Made by a program: the position numbers and the translations under genes. Source: Clostridia bacterium (GTDB lineage: Bacteria > Bacillota > Clostridia > Christensenellales > Aristaeellaceae). Taken from it: 35,551 bases of DNA. Positions 21,538 through 28,641 of the stretch are shown piece by piece (positions within the stretch are counted from its first letter, which is position 1; the number at the start of each line of letters is the position of its first letter). Where the stretch lies: NCBI GenBank assembly GCA_900769075.1, contig CAAGFE010000014.1, forward strand, positions 1 through 35,551, read 5' to 3'. The notes below the pieces were generated by a model. The model had not been told where the DNA came from, made no database searches, and worked only from the letters and a program-made list of their open reading frames with translations.

Positions 21538-23878
21538 TACGAAAAAGCTGATTTTTCTGGACGGCGCGATGGGCACCATGCTCCAGCGCGCCGGTCTCAA
21601 GCCCGGTGAACTGCCGGAGCTGACGGCCCTCACCAATCCCCGGCTGCTGACCGATATTCACCGCCGGTACATCGAGGCCGGGGCGGACATCGTGTACGCC
21701 AACACCTTCGGGGCGAACCGCCGCAAGCTGGGCAAGCTGAACATCACGGTGGCGGAGGCCGTTCGCGCCGCCATCGCCGCGGCAAAGGCTGCCTGCCAGG
21801 GCACCGCCGCCAGGGTCGCGCTGGACATCGGCCCCCTGGGCGAGCTGCTGGAGCCCCTGGGCACGCTGGATTTCGCCGCTGCGGTGGACATGTTTGCCGA
21901 GCTGGTGCAAGCGGGCGTGGACGCCGGGGCAGACCTGATTGCCATCGAAACCATGACCGATTTGCAGGAGGCCCGGGCGGCGCTCATCGCCGCGAAGGAG
22001 CACAGCCGTCTGCCGGTGCTGGTCACCATGAGCTTTGACGAAAACGGGCGCACCTTCACCGGCTGCACCGCCGCTTCCATGGCGGCGACGCTGACCGGCC
22101 TGGGCGCGGACGCCATCGGGGTGAACTGCTCCCTGGGCCCGAAGCAGCTGCTGCCCATCCTGCGGGAGCTGTGCGCGGCCACGCCCCTGCCCATCATCGC
22201 CAAGCCCAATGCCGGTCTGCCCGATCCGGTGGACGGGCATTATGACCTGTCCCCGGCGGATTTTGCCGAGGCCATGGCGGAAGCGGTGGCGGCGGGCGTT
22301 TCCCTGGTGGGCGGCTGCTGCGGCACCGACCCCGCCTACATCCGCGCGCTGCGGGAGCGTTTGCAGGACATGGCGCCCGGGGAGCGCGTTATTCAGCCCC
22401 GCTGCGTGGTCTGCACTGCGACCCGAGCCGTGGACATTTGCGGGGTGCGGGTCATCGGCGAGCGCATCAACCCCACCGGCAAGAAGCGCTTCCAGCAGGC
22501 GCTGCTGGCGGGTGATCTGGATTACATCGTGGACGTTGCCATCCAGCAGGAGGACGCGGGCGCGGACATCCTGGACGTGAACGTGGGCTATCCCGGCGTG
22601 GACGAGGTCAGCATGCTGCCCCTGGTGGTAAAGAGGCTGCAGGAAGCCACGTCCCTGCCCCTCCAGCTGGATTCCTCCAACCCCGCGGCGCTGGAGGCGG
22701 GGCTGCGGGTGTACTGCGGCAAGGCGGCGGTGAACTCCGTCAACGGGGACGCCCAGGTGCTTTCCCGCGTGCTGCCCATCGTGAAGAAGTACGGCGCGTC
22801 CGTCGTGGGCCTGACCCTGGACGAAAGCGGTCTCCCGGCCACCGCGCAGCAGCGGGTGGACATCGCCCGGCGCATCCTGGATGCGGCGCTTGCCCACGGC
22901 ATTCCCCGCCAGGATCTGTGGATCGACTGCCTGACGCTGACCGTTTCTGCCCAGCAGGAACAGGCCGAGGCCACGCTGGAAGCCCTGCGCCGGGTGACGC
23001 AGGAGCTGGGCCTTGCCACGGTGCTGGGGGTATCGAACATCTCCTTCGGGCTGCCCAACCGGCTGCTGATGGCTCAGACCTTCCTGGTGCGGGCGCTGTC
23101 CGCCGGGCTGACGCTGCCCATCCTCAACCCCAACCAGAAGGAAATGATGGACGCGATTGCCGCCTTCCGGGTGCTCAGCGGTGAGGACGAGGGCTGCCGC
23201 GCCTATGTGGATCGCTTTGCGGGCGTCGTTCCCGGCGCGCCGGTTCCCGCTGCCGCCCCCGCCGCCATGACGCTCAAGGAGGCCATCCTCCGCGGCCTGA
23301 AGGGCGACGCGGCCCGCCTGGCCAAGGCGGCGCTTGCGGAGCAATCCGGGCTGGAGCTGGTGGAGCGCTGCCTGATCCCCGCGCTGGACGAGGTCGGCGC
23401 GGACTACGAGGCCGGGCGGGCTTTCCTGCCCCAGCTGCTCTCCGCTGCCCAGGCGGCCCAGGCGGTGTTCGCCGTCATTCAGGACAGCCTGGGCGAGGGC
23501 GACGCATCCATCCGCAGGGAGCGGGTGCTCATCGCCACCGTGAAGGGCGACATCCACGACATCGGCAAGAACATCGTCAAGACCGTGATGGCGAATTACG
23601 GCTTCGACATGCTGGATCTGGGCCGGGATGTGCCCCCGGAGGTCATCGCGGAGACCGCCGCACGGGAGAACATCCGCCTGGTGGGCCTGTCCGCGCTGAT
23701 GACCACCACCCTCCCCGCGATGGAGGAAACCGTCCGGCTGCTGAAAAAGCTGCCCGATCCGCCCCAGATCATACTGGGCGGCGCGGTGGTCACCGGGGAA
23801 TACGCCGCACGGCTGGGCGCGCATTACGCCCGGGACGCGAAGGCCTCCGTCGAGATCGCCCGCAGGGTTTTCGAATAA
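21530..23878 (+). CDS. metH: Cobalamin-dependent methionine synthase MetH (lacking activation domain)
   Basis: This 782-residue protein starts at ATG 21530, inside the end of the previous gene. It moves a methyl group from methyltetrahydrofolate via cobalamin to homocysteine. The homocysteine domain (1-290) has the zinc ligands Cys200 (GVNCSLGP) and Cys263/Cys264 (GGCCG). The pterin domain (about 305-560) begins VIGERINPTGKKRF. The cobalamin cap (about 580-660) is followed by the B12 domain with DIHDIG (674-679; His676 is the cobalt ligand). E. coli MetH is over 1200 residues; this one ends after the B12 domain, and the missing activation domain is the upstream gene. Everything needed for catalysis is intact. 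Confidence 0.96.
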   Translation: MFDTKKLIFLDGAMGTMLQRAGLKPGELPELTALTNPRLLTDIHRRYIEAGADIVYANTFGANRRKLGKLNITVAEAVRAAIAAAKAACQGTAARVALDIGPLGELLEPLGTLDFAAAVDMFAELVQAGVDAGADLIAIETMTDLQEARAALIAAKEHSRLPVLVTMSFDENGRTFTGCTAASMAATLTGLGADAIGVNCSLGPKQLLPILRELCAATPLPIIAKPNAGLPDPVDGHYDLSPADFAEAMAEAVAAGVSLVGGCCGTDPAYIRALRERLQDMAPGERVIQPRCVVCTATRAVDICGVRVIGERINPTGKKRFQQALLAGDLDYIVDVAIQQEDAGADILDVNVGYPGVDEVSMLPLVVKRLQEATSLPLQLDSSNPAALEAGLRVYCGKAAVNSVNGDAQVLSRVLPIVKKYGASVVGLTLDESGLPATAQQRVDIARRILDAALAHGIPRQDLWIDCLTLTVSAQQEQAEATLEALRRVTQELGLATVLGVSNISFGLPNRLLMAQTFLVRALSAGLTLPILNPNQKEMMDAIAAFRVLSGEDEGCRAYVDRFAGVVPGAPVPAAAPAAMTLKEAILRGLKGDAARLAKAALAEQSGLELVERCLIPALDEVGADYEAGRAFLPQLLSAAQAAQAVFAVIQDSLGEGDASIRRERVLIATVKGDIHDIGKNIVKTVMANYGFDMLDLGRDVPPEVIAETAARENIRLVGLSALMTTTLPAMEETVRLLKKLPDPPQIILGGAVVTGEYAARLGAHYARDAKASVEIARRVFE

Positions 23879-23896
23879 GTTGATGAGGTGACTCCC

Positions 23897-24862
23897 ATGC
23901 CAATCAAGGTGCCCAACGATCTGCCCGCCGCTGCGAAGCTGCGCAGCGAAAACATTTTTGTCATGCCTGCCGACCGGGCCGTATCCCAGGACATCCGACC
24001 GCTGAAAATCCTCCTGCTGAACCTGATGCCCACCAAGGTCGCCACGGAAACCCAGCTGGCCCGTCTGCTGGGCAACACGCCCCTGCAGGTCGAAATGGAT
24101 CTGCTGATGGTGGAATCCCATGTGAGCAAGAACACCTCCGCCGAGCACATGCTGGCCTTCTACAAGACCTTCGACCAGGTGCGCGCCAACACCTACGACG
24201 GCATGGTGATCACCGGCGCGCCGGTGGAACAGCTGCCCTTCGAGGAGGTGGACTACTGGCAGGAGCTGTGCGAGATCTTCGAGTGGACCAAGTCCCATGT
24301 GACCTCCACGTTCCACATCTGCTGGGGCGCCCAGGCGGGGCTGTACTACCACTGGGGCATCCCGAAAAAGCAGCTGCCCCGGAAGCTCTCCGGCGTGTAC
24401 CGCCACCGGGTCACCCACCGCAACAGCATCCTCTTCCGCGGCTTCGATGATACCTTCATGGTGCCCCAGAGCCGCTACACCACCGTGGAGCGGGCGGACA
24501 TTCTCGCCCGGCCCGAGCTCAAGATCCTTGCCGAATCCGATGAGGCGGGCGTATACGCCATCTCCACCCACGGCGGACGGCAGATTTTCATCACCGGGCA
24601 CTCCGAGTATGACACGGACACGCTGCTGGGCGAATATCTGCGGGACAAGAAGGCCGGGCTGAACCCGGATGTGCCCGTCAACTACTTCCCCAACGATGAT
24701 GATACGCAGCAGCCGGTCTGCACCTGGCGTTCCAGCGCGAACCTGCTGTACTGCAACTGGCTGAACTACTTCGTCTATCAGGCCACGCCCTACGACCTGA
24801 ACAAGGTCGGCCTGGTGCTGATGGACGATCACATGCCCGCGTGGATCAAGCCGGAAAAATAA
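23897..24862 (+). CDS. metA: Homoserine O-acetyltransferase (MetA family, predicted acetyl-CoA type)
   Basis: This 321-residue protein starts at ATG 23897 (MPIKVPNDLPA); GTG 23888 in frame is less likely. It acylates homoserine at the start of methionine synthesis. Catalytic residues are at family positions: Cys142 in FHICWGAQAG, and His235 and Glu237 in ITGHSEYD. Residue 111, in ITGAPVE, is Glu. In studied MetA enzymes Glu at this position goes with acetyl-CoA use and Gly with succinyl-CoA, so despite the usual succinyltransferase label I predict an acetyltransferase. It is 18 bases downstream of metH in the same operon; acetylhomoserine would be sulfhydrylated by enzymes outside the window. 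Confidence 0.95.
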   Translation: MPIKVPNDLPAAAKLRSENIFVMPADRAVSQDIRPLKILLLNLMPTKVATETQLARLLGNTPLQVEMDLLMVESHVSKNTSAEHMLAFYKTFDQVRANTYDGMVITGAPVEQLPFEEVDYWQELCEIFEWTKSHVTSTFHICWGAQAGLYYHWGIPKKQLPRKLSGVYRHRVTHRNSILFRGFDDTFMVPQSRYTTVERADILARPELKILAESDEAGVYAISTHGGRQIFITGHSEYDTDTLLGEYLRDKKAGLNPDVPVNYFPNDDDTQQPVCTWRSSANLLYCNWLNYFVYQATPYDLNKVGLVLMDDHMPAWIKPEK

Positions 24863-24913
24863 CCCCGCAAAGCGGCATTTGCGCCACGTCCCCTTCCCCA
24901 TTCGGAGGCAACT

Positions 24914-25675
24914 ATGAAAAAAGACAAATATGCGCCCTCCAAGGCCAAGCTGCTTTTTACCGGCCTGCTTTCCATCGGTGTTGTCGTTGGGCTTTGTGTG
25001 CTTCAATACGTGGACGTTCCCTTCGATATCAACGCCTGGTGGTTCAGGCTTCTCGCGCTTGTCCTGGTTGTCGGCTGCTATTTCCTTGTCGGATGGAGCA
25101 TGGGCGTTTTCCATCAGGATTCGTCACTGGCCTTCACACCTGGAAAAAACGCAAAGCATATCCATCTCCGGCTGCATCAGCCCGACATGCATCAGGCTGC
25201 GGATCTCATTGTCCGGCATGTGCTTCAGGCAGGGTACCAGCGTGTTGAGGCGTCCCCAGCCGACGGCCCTGACGGGCAGCCCGCACGGTGGTTCCGTCAC
25301 TGCACCCGAAACCAGGAGGCCTATGTTTGCGTGGCCGCTATGCCGCAGCTCAGGCGCGGCGACCTGCAGCCTCTGACGGAAGCCTCGGAGGCGCTGCTCA
25401 GGCATACGGATGGGAGGCTTCCCCATTTTCAGTGCCTCCTTCTGCTGATATCATCCGCTTCGGAAAAGGACGCGGATCAAGCCGTGAAGCGCTGCTGCAG
25501 CTATGCAGCGGCCGGCGGAGAATCCATCATGCTGCTTTCCGGGCATCTGAACCCCCATACAGGCGCGCTGTCCGTCTCGCCGCCCTCGGCAGTTGGCTAT
25601 TGCCGGTGGCGGAAGGCAAGGCGGCATTTGGTCAGCCTCATAGGCGCCCCCCAATGCCGCGGATCAAGCACCTGA
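24914..25675 (+). CDS. Membrane protein of unknown function
   Basis: This 253-residue protein starts at ATG 24914 behind ATTCGGAGG. Two hydrophobic segments (about 13-32 and 43-64) form a hairpin anchor, followed by a soluble part of ~185 residues with a probable alpha/beta fold (HIHLRLHQPDMHQAADLIV; FQCLLLLISSASEKDADQAV) and several Cys residues. I do not recognise a family or catalytic motif. It lies 51 bases after metA, without a clear promoter or terminator between (only a weak CGCAAA/TTTGCG hairpin at about 24867-24884), so it may be the last gene of the methionine operon. A strong terminator follows. Codon choice is less uniformly GC-rich than in metH. Confidence 0.6.
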   Translation: MKKDKYAPSKAKLLFTGLLSIGVVVGLCVLQYVDVPFDINAWWFRLLALVLVVGCYFLVGWSMGVFHQDSSLAFTPGKNAKHIHLRLHQPDMHQAADLIVRHVLQAGYQRVEASPADGPDGQPARWFRHCTRNQEAYVCVAAMPQLRRGDLQPLTEASEALLRHTDGRLPHFQCLLLLISSASEKDADQAVKRCCSYAAAGGESIMLLSGHLNPHTGALSVSPPSAVGYCRWRKARRHLVSLIGAPQCRGSST

Positions 25676-25694
25676 CGCAACCCTGTATTTGAAA

Positions 25695-25751
25695 GGCGCT
25701 GCCTCTCATGGCTTGATTGAGCCATTCTGAGACAGCGCCTTGCCTTTTTTT
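25695..25751 (+). terminator. Intrinsic terminator after the membrane-protein gene
   Basis: A long, slightly bulged stem pairs GGCGCTG (25695-25701) with CAGCGCC (25733-25739), and inner CTCATGGCT with AGCCATTCTGAG, around loop TGATTG. A run of seven T follows (25745-25751). It lies just before the stop codon of the convergent carboxypeptidase gene. Confidence 0.85.
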
Positions 25752-25758
25752 GAACTTG

Positions 25759-26610
25759 TCAGTACTTGGAATAATAGTCCTTCGCGGACACCTGAATGAA
25801 GCCCTCCACCAGATTCCGATCGCCGCCGGAAGCGAGGAAATCATCAATCGCGGCCATCAGCTGATCGTAGAATTCCTCCAGGCACAGGCCGTTGTCCATG
25901 ATATAGGCAGCGGCCTCCTTGCCCACATAGCGCAGATGCCAGGGTTCGTAGTTGATCCTGGTGATATCCTCCTTGTCCGCAGGGTAGCGGAGGATGAAGC
26001 CGAACTCCGCGCAATGCTCCGCCATCCACTGGGTTTCCGGCTCCTGGGCCATGTCGGAGTTCATGCCGCGGTTCGTCCACTTTTTCGGCACCACGTCGCA
26101 GCCCAGGCCAGTCTGATGGTCGCTGGAGCCGGGCTTGGTGACCCAGCCGTCATCATAGCCGTACTTCTTGATGCGGTTTTCGTACATCACGGCCTGCTTA
26201 TAATAGGAGCGGTAGCCGCTCTTGAGGTAGAGCTCATGGCCCTCGGCACGGGCCGCGTCGCACAGGGCCACCAGCGCCGAAGCGCATTCCCGCTGCAGCT
26301 GCCAGGTCCCGTCCACCATGCGCACGCCGCCGTTGGTGTTGTTTCCCTGCTTGTCCAGCTTGAGGGCCTTCATCGTCACCAGATCATCCGGGACATAGGC
26401 CTTGTCCAGGAACATGCTCTTGTTGACCATCATGACCAATTCGGGCTCCATGTCCATGATGTCCACCGGAAAATCCCACTTCACCGCGTTGTAGGTAATC
26501 ACCAGCTCATTCCCGAACTCAAAGATGGACCAGTCCTCCTCTTCCTCTGCATACGCAGGCACCAGCATCAGGGCCAGCACAAGGATCAGCGCGCGTGTCA
26601 TCTTCTTCAT
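25759..26610 (-). CDS. Secreted M15B D,D-carboxypeptidase (VanY/DacA-like), copy A
   Basis: This 283-residue protein has a signal peptide (MKKMTRALILVLALMLVPAYA). M15B enzymes are zinc peptidases that remove the terminal D-Ala of peptidoglycan stem peptides. The motifs are present: GYRSYYKQ (132-139), the zinc ligands His165 and Asp172 in SDHQTGLGCDV, and Glu222/His225 in EPWHLRYVG. Residues 22-105 form an extra N-terminal region with no match that I know. The C-terminal ~50 residues extend beyond the catalytic core. Its start overlaps the stop of the upstream paralogue by four bases. There are no VanRSHAX genes, so the VanY name implies no glycopeptide resistance. Confidence 0.9.
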   Translation of the reverse strand: MKKMTRALILVLALMLVPAYAEEEEDWSIFEFGNELVITYNAVKWDFPVDIMDMEPELVMMVNKSMFLDKAYVPDDLVTMKALKLDKQGNNTNGGVRMVDGTWQLQRECASALVALCDAARAEGHELYLKSGYRSYYKQAVMYENRIKKYGYDDGWVTKPGSSDHQTGLGCDVVPKKWTNRGMNSDMAQEPETQWMAEHCAEFGFILRYPADKEDITRINYEPWHLRYVGKEAAAYIMDNGLCLEEFYDQLMAAIDDFLASGGDRNLVEGFIQVSAKDYYSKY

Positions 26611-27293
26611 TCTTCAACCGCTCCTACCACGATGTCCATCAGTGTTTCCTGGCGCACAAGGATCAGGTATTCCTCCAGGGGCATCTGATTCTGATAGATG
26701 CGCGCCGCGTTATCCTTGCCCACATAGCGGAAATGCCATTCCTCCGTCTTGTAGCCGGTCACGTCCTCCCAGCCCGCCTGATAGCGCAGGATGAAGCCGT
26801 ACTTCCAGCAATTCTCCGTGCACCACGCGCCGGCCTTGGACCGGGGGAACTTGTTGCTGCATCCCTGATAATCGTCCCAGCCCAGGTCCATCGCCAGCCC
26901 CAGCTGATGCTCGGAGGCGCCTGGGCGGGCGACGTATTCATCCGCCTTTTTCTGGGAGCCGACCTTCTTGAGCTTCCGCTGATAAATGCTGGCCTGGGTC
27001 TGGTAGCTGCGGTATCCGCTGACGGACACCAGGTACTCGCCGGTCGCGGCCTCGCAGTCCGCGCAGAGCTGCTCCAGCGCCAGGGCCGCGTCCTCGCGCA
27101 TTTCGCGCACCTTGCCCTTGATGTTGGCCGCGCGCACCTCGGGGATAAAGGCCGAGCTTGCCCGCCATTCCCGGTTTTGCAGGAAAAGCAGGCCGTCAAT
27201 ATCATTCTGAGGCGCCGCCGCGTTCAGGGAAGAGGAGATCATCATCGTGCCCGCTGCCGCCAGGGACATCAGCTGCTCCAACAGATTCGCCAT
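26607..27293 (-). CDS. M15B D,D-carboxypeptidase-like protein, copy B
   Basis: This 228-residue protein starts at 27293 (MANLLEQLMSLAAAG) behind TTGGAGGAAGCG; the open frame further upstream runs across the promoter. It shares the catalytic plan of copy A: GYRSYQTQ (93-100), His129 and Asp136 in SEHQLGLAMDLG, and Glu184/His187 in EEWHFRYVG. The N-terminus has a hydrophobic stretch (about 9-26) but begins with MANLLEQ rather than a basic run, so export is less certain than for copy A. The enzymes are diverged paralogues in one operon. They are divergent from a spore lipoprotein gene, so a role in cortex or germ-cell-wall remodelling is possible but unproven. Confidence 0.88.
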   Translation of the reverse strand: MANLLEQLMSLAAAGTMMISSSLNAAAPQNDIDGLLFLQNREWRASSAFIPEVRAANIKGKVREMREDAALALEQLCADCEAATGEYLVSVSGYRSYQTQASIYQRKLKKVGSQKKADEYVARPGASEHQLGLAMDLGWDDYQGCSNKFPRSKAGAWCTENCWKYGFILRYQAGWEDVTGYKTEEWHFRYVGKDNAARIYQNQMPLEEYLILVRQETLMDIVVGAVEE

Positions 27294-27323
27294 ACGCTTC
27301 CTCCAATTTCTTTTTACCCAATT

Positions 27324-27351
27324 ATTATACCGTATTTTTTCGTGAAAACAA
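27324..27351 (-). promoter_or_regulatory. Promoter of the tandem carboxypeptidase operon
   Basis: On the minus strand TTGTTT (27346-27351), 16 bases, TATAAT (27324-27329). It is AT-rich compared with its surroundings and looks like a vegetative sigma-A promoter. Confidence 0.6.
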
Positions 27352-27398
27352 GGCAGCAAACTGTAAATTTTTCATGATTGTCCGCCGCCAACAATGCG

Positions 27399-27405
27399 CA
27401 CAATA
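27399..27405 (+). promoter_or_regulatory. Shared CACAATA motif before spore lipoprotein gene (candidate sporulation -10)
   Basis: GCACAATAGC here recurs at 28306-28315 upstream of the first SASP gene. It resembles the CATNNTA-type -10 of the forespore sigma factors F and G. No convincing -35 is seen, so the motif is only a candidate. Confidence 0.35.
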
Positions 27406-27427
27406 GCCCGCGAGGAGGTGAATCATC

Positions 27428-28006
27428 GTGAAAAAGATCCTATTGACCCTGTCTGCCCTTCTGCTGTTGATGCTGCTTGGCGGATGCACGTCCTCCACGG
27501 ACATGACCACCGCCACAGAGCCGCCCTCCGCCAGCGCCACGCCGAACATCACCACCGTGCTGCCCGGCGCCGCCGACGGCATGGACGGCATGGACGGCGC
27601 AAACGGCACGGACGGCGTTCTGCCCAATGCTACCGTCATCCCCGAATCCACGGGCGTGACCAGCATGGACAAGGCCCGGCGCGTCATCGAGCAGATCGAG
27701 GAGGAGCTGGAACGGCTGAGCGAGGTGGAGGACGCGGAGGTCGTCATCGCCGGGAACAAGGCCGCCGTCGGACTGGAATTCGACAATCAGTACAAGGCCG
27801 GCCTGGATGACCGGCTGCGCAAGATCGTCAAGGAACGCATCGACGGCGTGATCTCCGGCATCTCCACCATCGCCATCACCACGGATGAAGGCGTGATGGC
27901 CGCCATCGAATCCCTGGGCGAGCGGCTGGACACCATGTCCGACATGGCCGCCCTGCAGAGCGATCTGGAGGCCATCATCAAAAAAATCAACGGCATGAAT
28001 GCATAA
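27428..28006 (+). CDS. Spore lipoprotein, YhcN/YlaJ-like
   Basis: This 192-residue protein starts at GTG 27428 behind AGGAGGTGA. It has a lipoprotein signal ending LLLLMLLGGC, with the lipid-modified Cys20. A low-complexity linker with two GMDGMDG/GTDG repeats (about 48-66) precedes the folded part, which shows SMDKARRVIEQIEEELERLS, VEDAEVVIAGNKAAVGLEFD and LRKIVKERIDG, the pattern of the YhcN/YlaJ sporulation family: a VxxAxVVxxxxxAxVGL core followed by KxxV. Members sit on the inner spore membrane and affect germination or outgrowth. A terminator follows. It is divergent from the carboxypeptidase operon. Confidence 0.82.
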   Translation: MKKILLTLSALLLLMLLGGCTSSTDMTTATEPPSASATPNITTVLPGAADGMDGMDGANGTDGVLPNATVIPESTGVTSMDKARRVIEQIEEELERLSEVEDAEVVIAGNKAAVGLEFDNQYKAGLDDRLRKIVKERIDGVISGISTIAITTDEGVMAAIESLGERLDTMSDMAALQSDLEAIIKKINGMNA

Positions 28007-28014
28007 TTTCTCCG

Positions 28015-28073
28015 CTGCGCCCGTAGAATGTCCATGTCCCCAGGCTGCGTCCGTTCGCGGGCGCAGTGTTTTT
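28015..28073 (+). terminator. Terminator after the spore lipoprotein gene
   Basis: Stem CTGCGCCCG (28015-28023) with CGGGCGCAG (28058-28066), then TGTTTTT. The loop is long (34 bases) and contains GAATGTCC (28026-28033), which is an exact complement of GGACATTC at 28186-28193, so this hairpin may also be part of a larger RNA fold. Confidence 0.65.
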
Positions 28074-28227
28074 GCCAAGGGAAACCCCGCTGCAGCGCAT
28101 GAAGCTGGTATGAGGCCGCGCAGGCCCGGCGACACACCGCCCGGCAGCGTACGCGGAAGCGCCTTGTGTGCGCAAGGGCTGAGACGGACATTCCCGATGG
28201 AGCGCTGGCGGTGTGGCGCTCTTTTTT
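28024..28227 (+). ncRNA. Candidate structured RNA between spore genes
   Basis: About 200 bases without an ORF end in a clean terminator (28200-28227). GAATGTCC (28026-28033) and GGACATTC (28186-28193) can close the region with eight perfect pairs. Between them lie several GC-rich inverted stretches such as CCGCGC/GCGCGG-like pieces and GCCGGG/CCCGGC-like pieces (about 28110-28150). The RNA matches no class that I can recognise: it is not tmRNA, SRP RNA or RNase P, and only a CTGAGA (28179-28184) recalls the TPP riboswitch. It could be a stand-alone sRNA, or a read-through part of the lipoprotein transcript. Confidence 0.35.
28200..28227 (+). terminator. Intrinsic terminator upstream of first SASP gene
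   Basis: Stem GAGCGC (28200-28205) with GCGCTC (28216-28221) and six T (28222-28227). Since another terminator already follows the lipoprotein gene, this second one implies a separate transcript ending here, which supports an RNA in between. Confidence 0.75.
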
Positions 28228-28306
28228 CATGCGGAAAAGAACCGCAGCCCACCCTTTTCTTTCACGCGCATGCATCCATTCCCAGTGTATCTGCTCACCG
28301 CCTGTG

Positions 28307-28313
28307 CACAATA
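28307..28313 (+). promoter_or_regulatory. Shared CACAATA motif before first SASP gene (candidate sporulation -10)
   Basis: Same GCACAATAGC block as at 27398-27407. AGTGTA lies 17 bases upstream (28284-28289) and could be a weak -35 for a forespore sigma factor. SASP genes are usually transcribed by sigma G, so a sporulation promoter is expected in this gap. Confidence 0.4.
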
Positions 28314-28345
28314 GCTACTGAGAACAGCAACAGGAGGTGAAAAGC

Positions 28346-28552
28346 ATGAGCAATCAGAAGGCCAAGTCCCAGATGGTTCCCGAGGCCCGCGGCGCGCTGG
28401 AAAACATGAAGTATGAGATCGCCCGCGAGCTGGGTGTGGACTATCAGCAGGCTTACAAGGGCAACCTGTCTGCGCGGGAGAACGGCTACGTCGGCGGCTA
28501 CATGGTGAAGCGCCTGATCGAACAGGCCGAGCGCGGCATGGCCGGCAAGTAA
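28346..28552 (+). CDS. Alpha/beta-type small acid-soluble spore protein
   Basis: This 68-residue protein starts at ATG 28346 behind CAGGAGGTGA. SASPs coat spore DNA, force an A-like form and protect it from UV and heat. The germination-protease recognition site MKYEIARELG (21-30) is present, followed by the conserved C-terminal DNA-binding half NLSARENGYVGGYMVKRLIE. The length is typical. It is close to, and clearly a paralogue of, the next gene; the last ~20 residues of both (GGYMVKRLIEQAERGMAG) are identical. Confidence 0.95.
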   Translation: MSNQKAKSQMVPEARGALENMKYEIARELGVDYQQAYKGNLSARENGYVGGYMVKRLIEQAERGMAGK

Positions 28553-28583
28553 CCAGGGCAAGCCCCGAATGGCTGCCGCCGGA

Positions 28584-28615
28584 CGGGGCCTTTCGCCCCG
28601 CTGCACCTGTGCAGC
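28584..28615 (+). other. Two tandem GC hairpins between SASP genes
   Basis: CGGGGC (28584-28589) pairs with GCCCCG (28595-28600), and directly after it GCTGCAC (28600-28606) pairs with GTGCAGC (28609-28615). There is no T-run, so these are not a standard terminator. They may slow decay of the first SASP message or partly end it. Confidence 0.4.
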
Positions 28616-28641
28616 TTCCATGAACAAGGAGGAGAACGCTC

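Noticed and set aside
21419..25114. 1231-codon open frame on the minus strand
   Set aside because: It lies exactly antisense to metH and metA, whose motifs are clear. GC-rich codon bias opens antisense frames. The peptide has no fold pattern.
25759..27293. Vancomycin resistance cluster
   Set aside because: Only M15B peptidases are present; no VanR, VanS, VanH, VanA/B or VanX. Such peptidases are common in Firmicutes.
28179..28184. TPP riboswitch core (CTGAGA)
   Set aside because: The second conserved half (ACCTGATCTGGATAATGCC-type) is missing and no thiamine gene follows.
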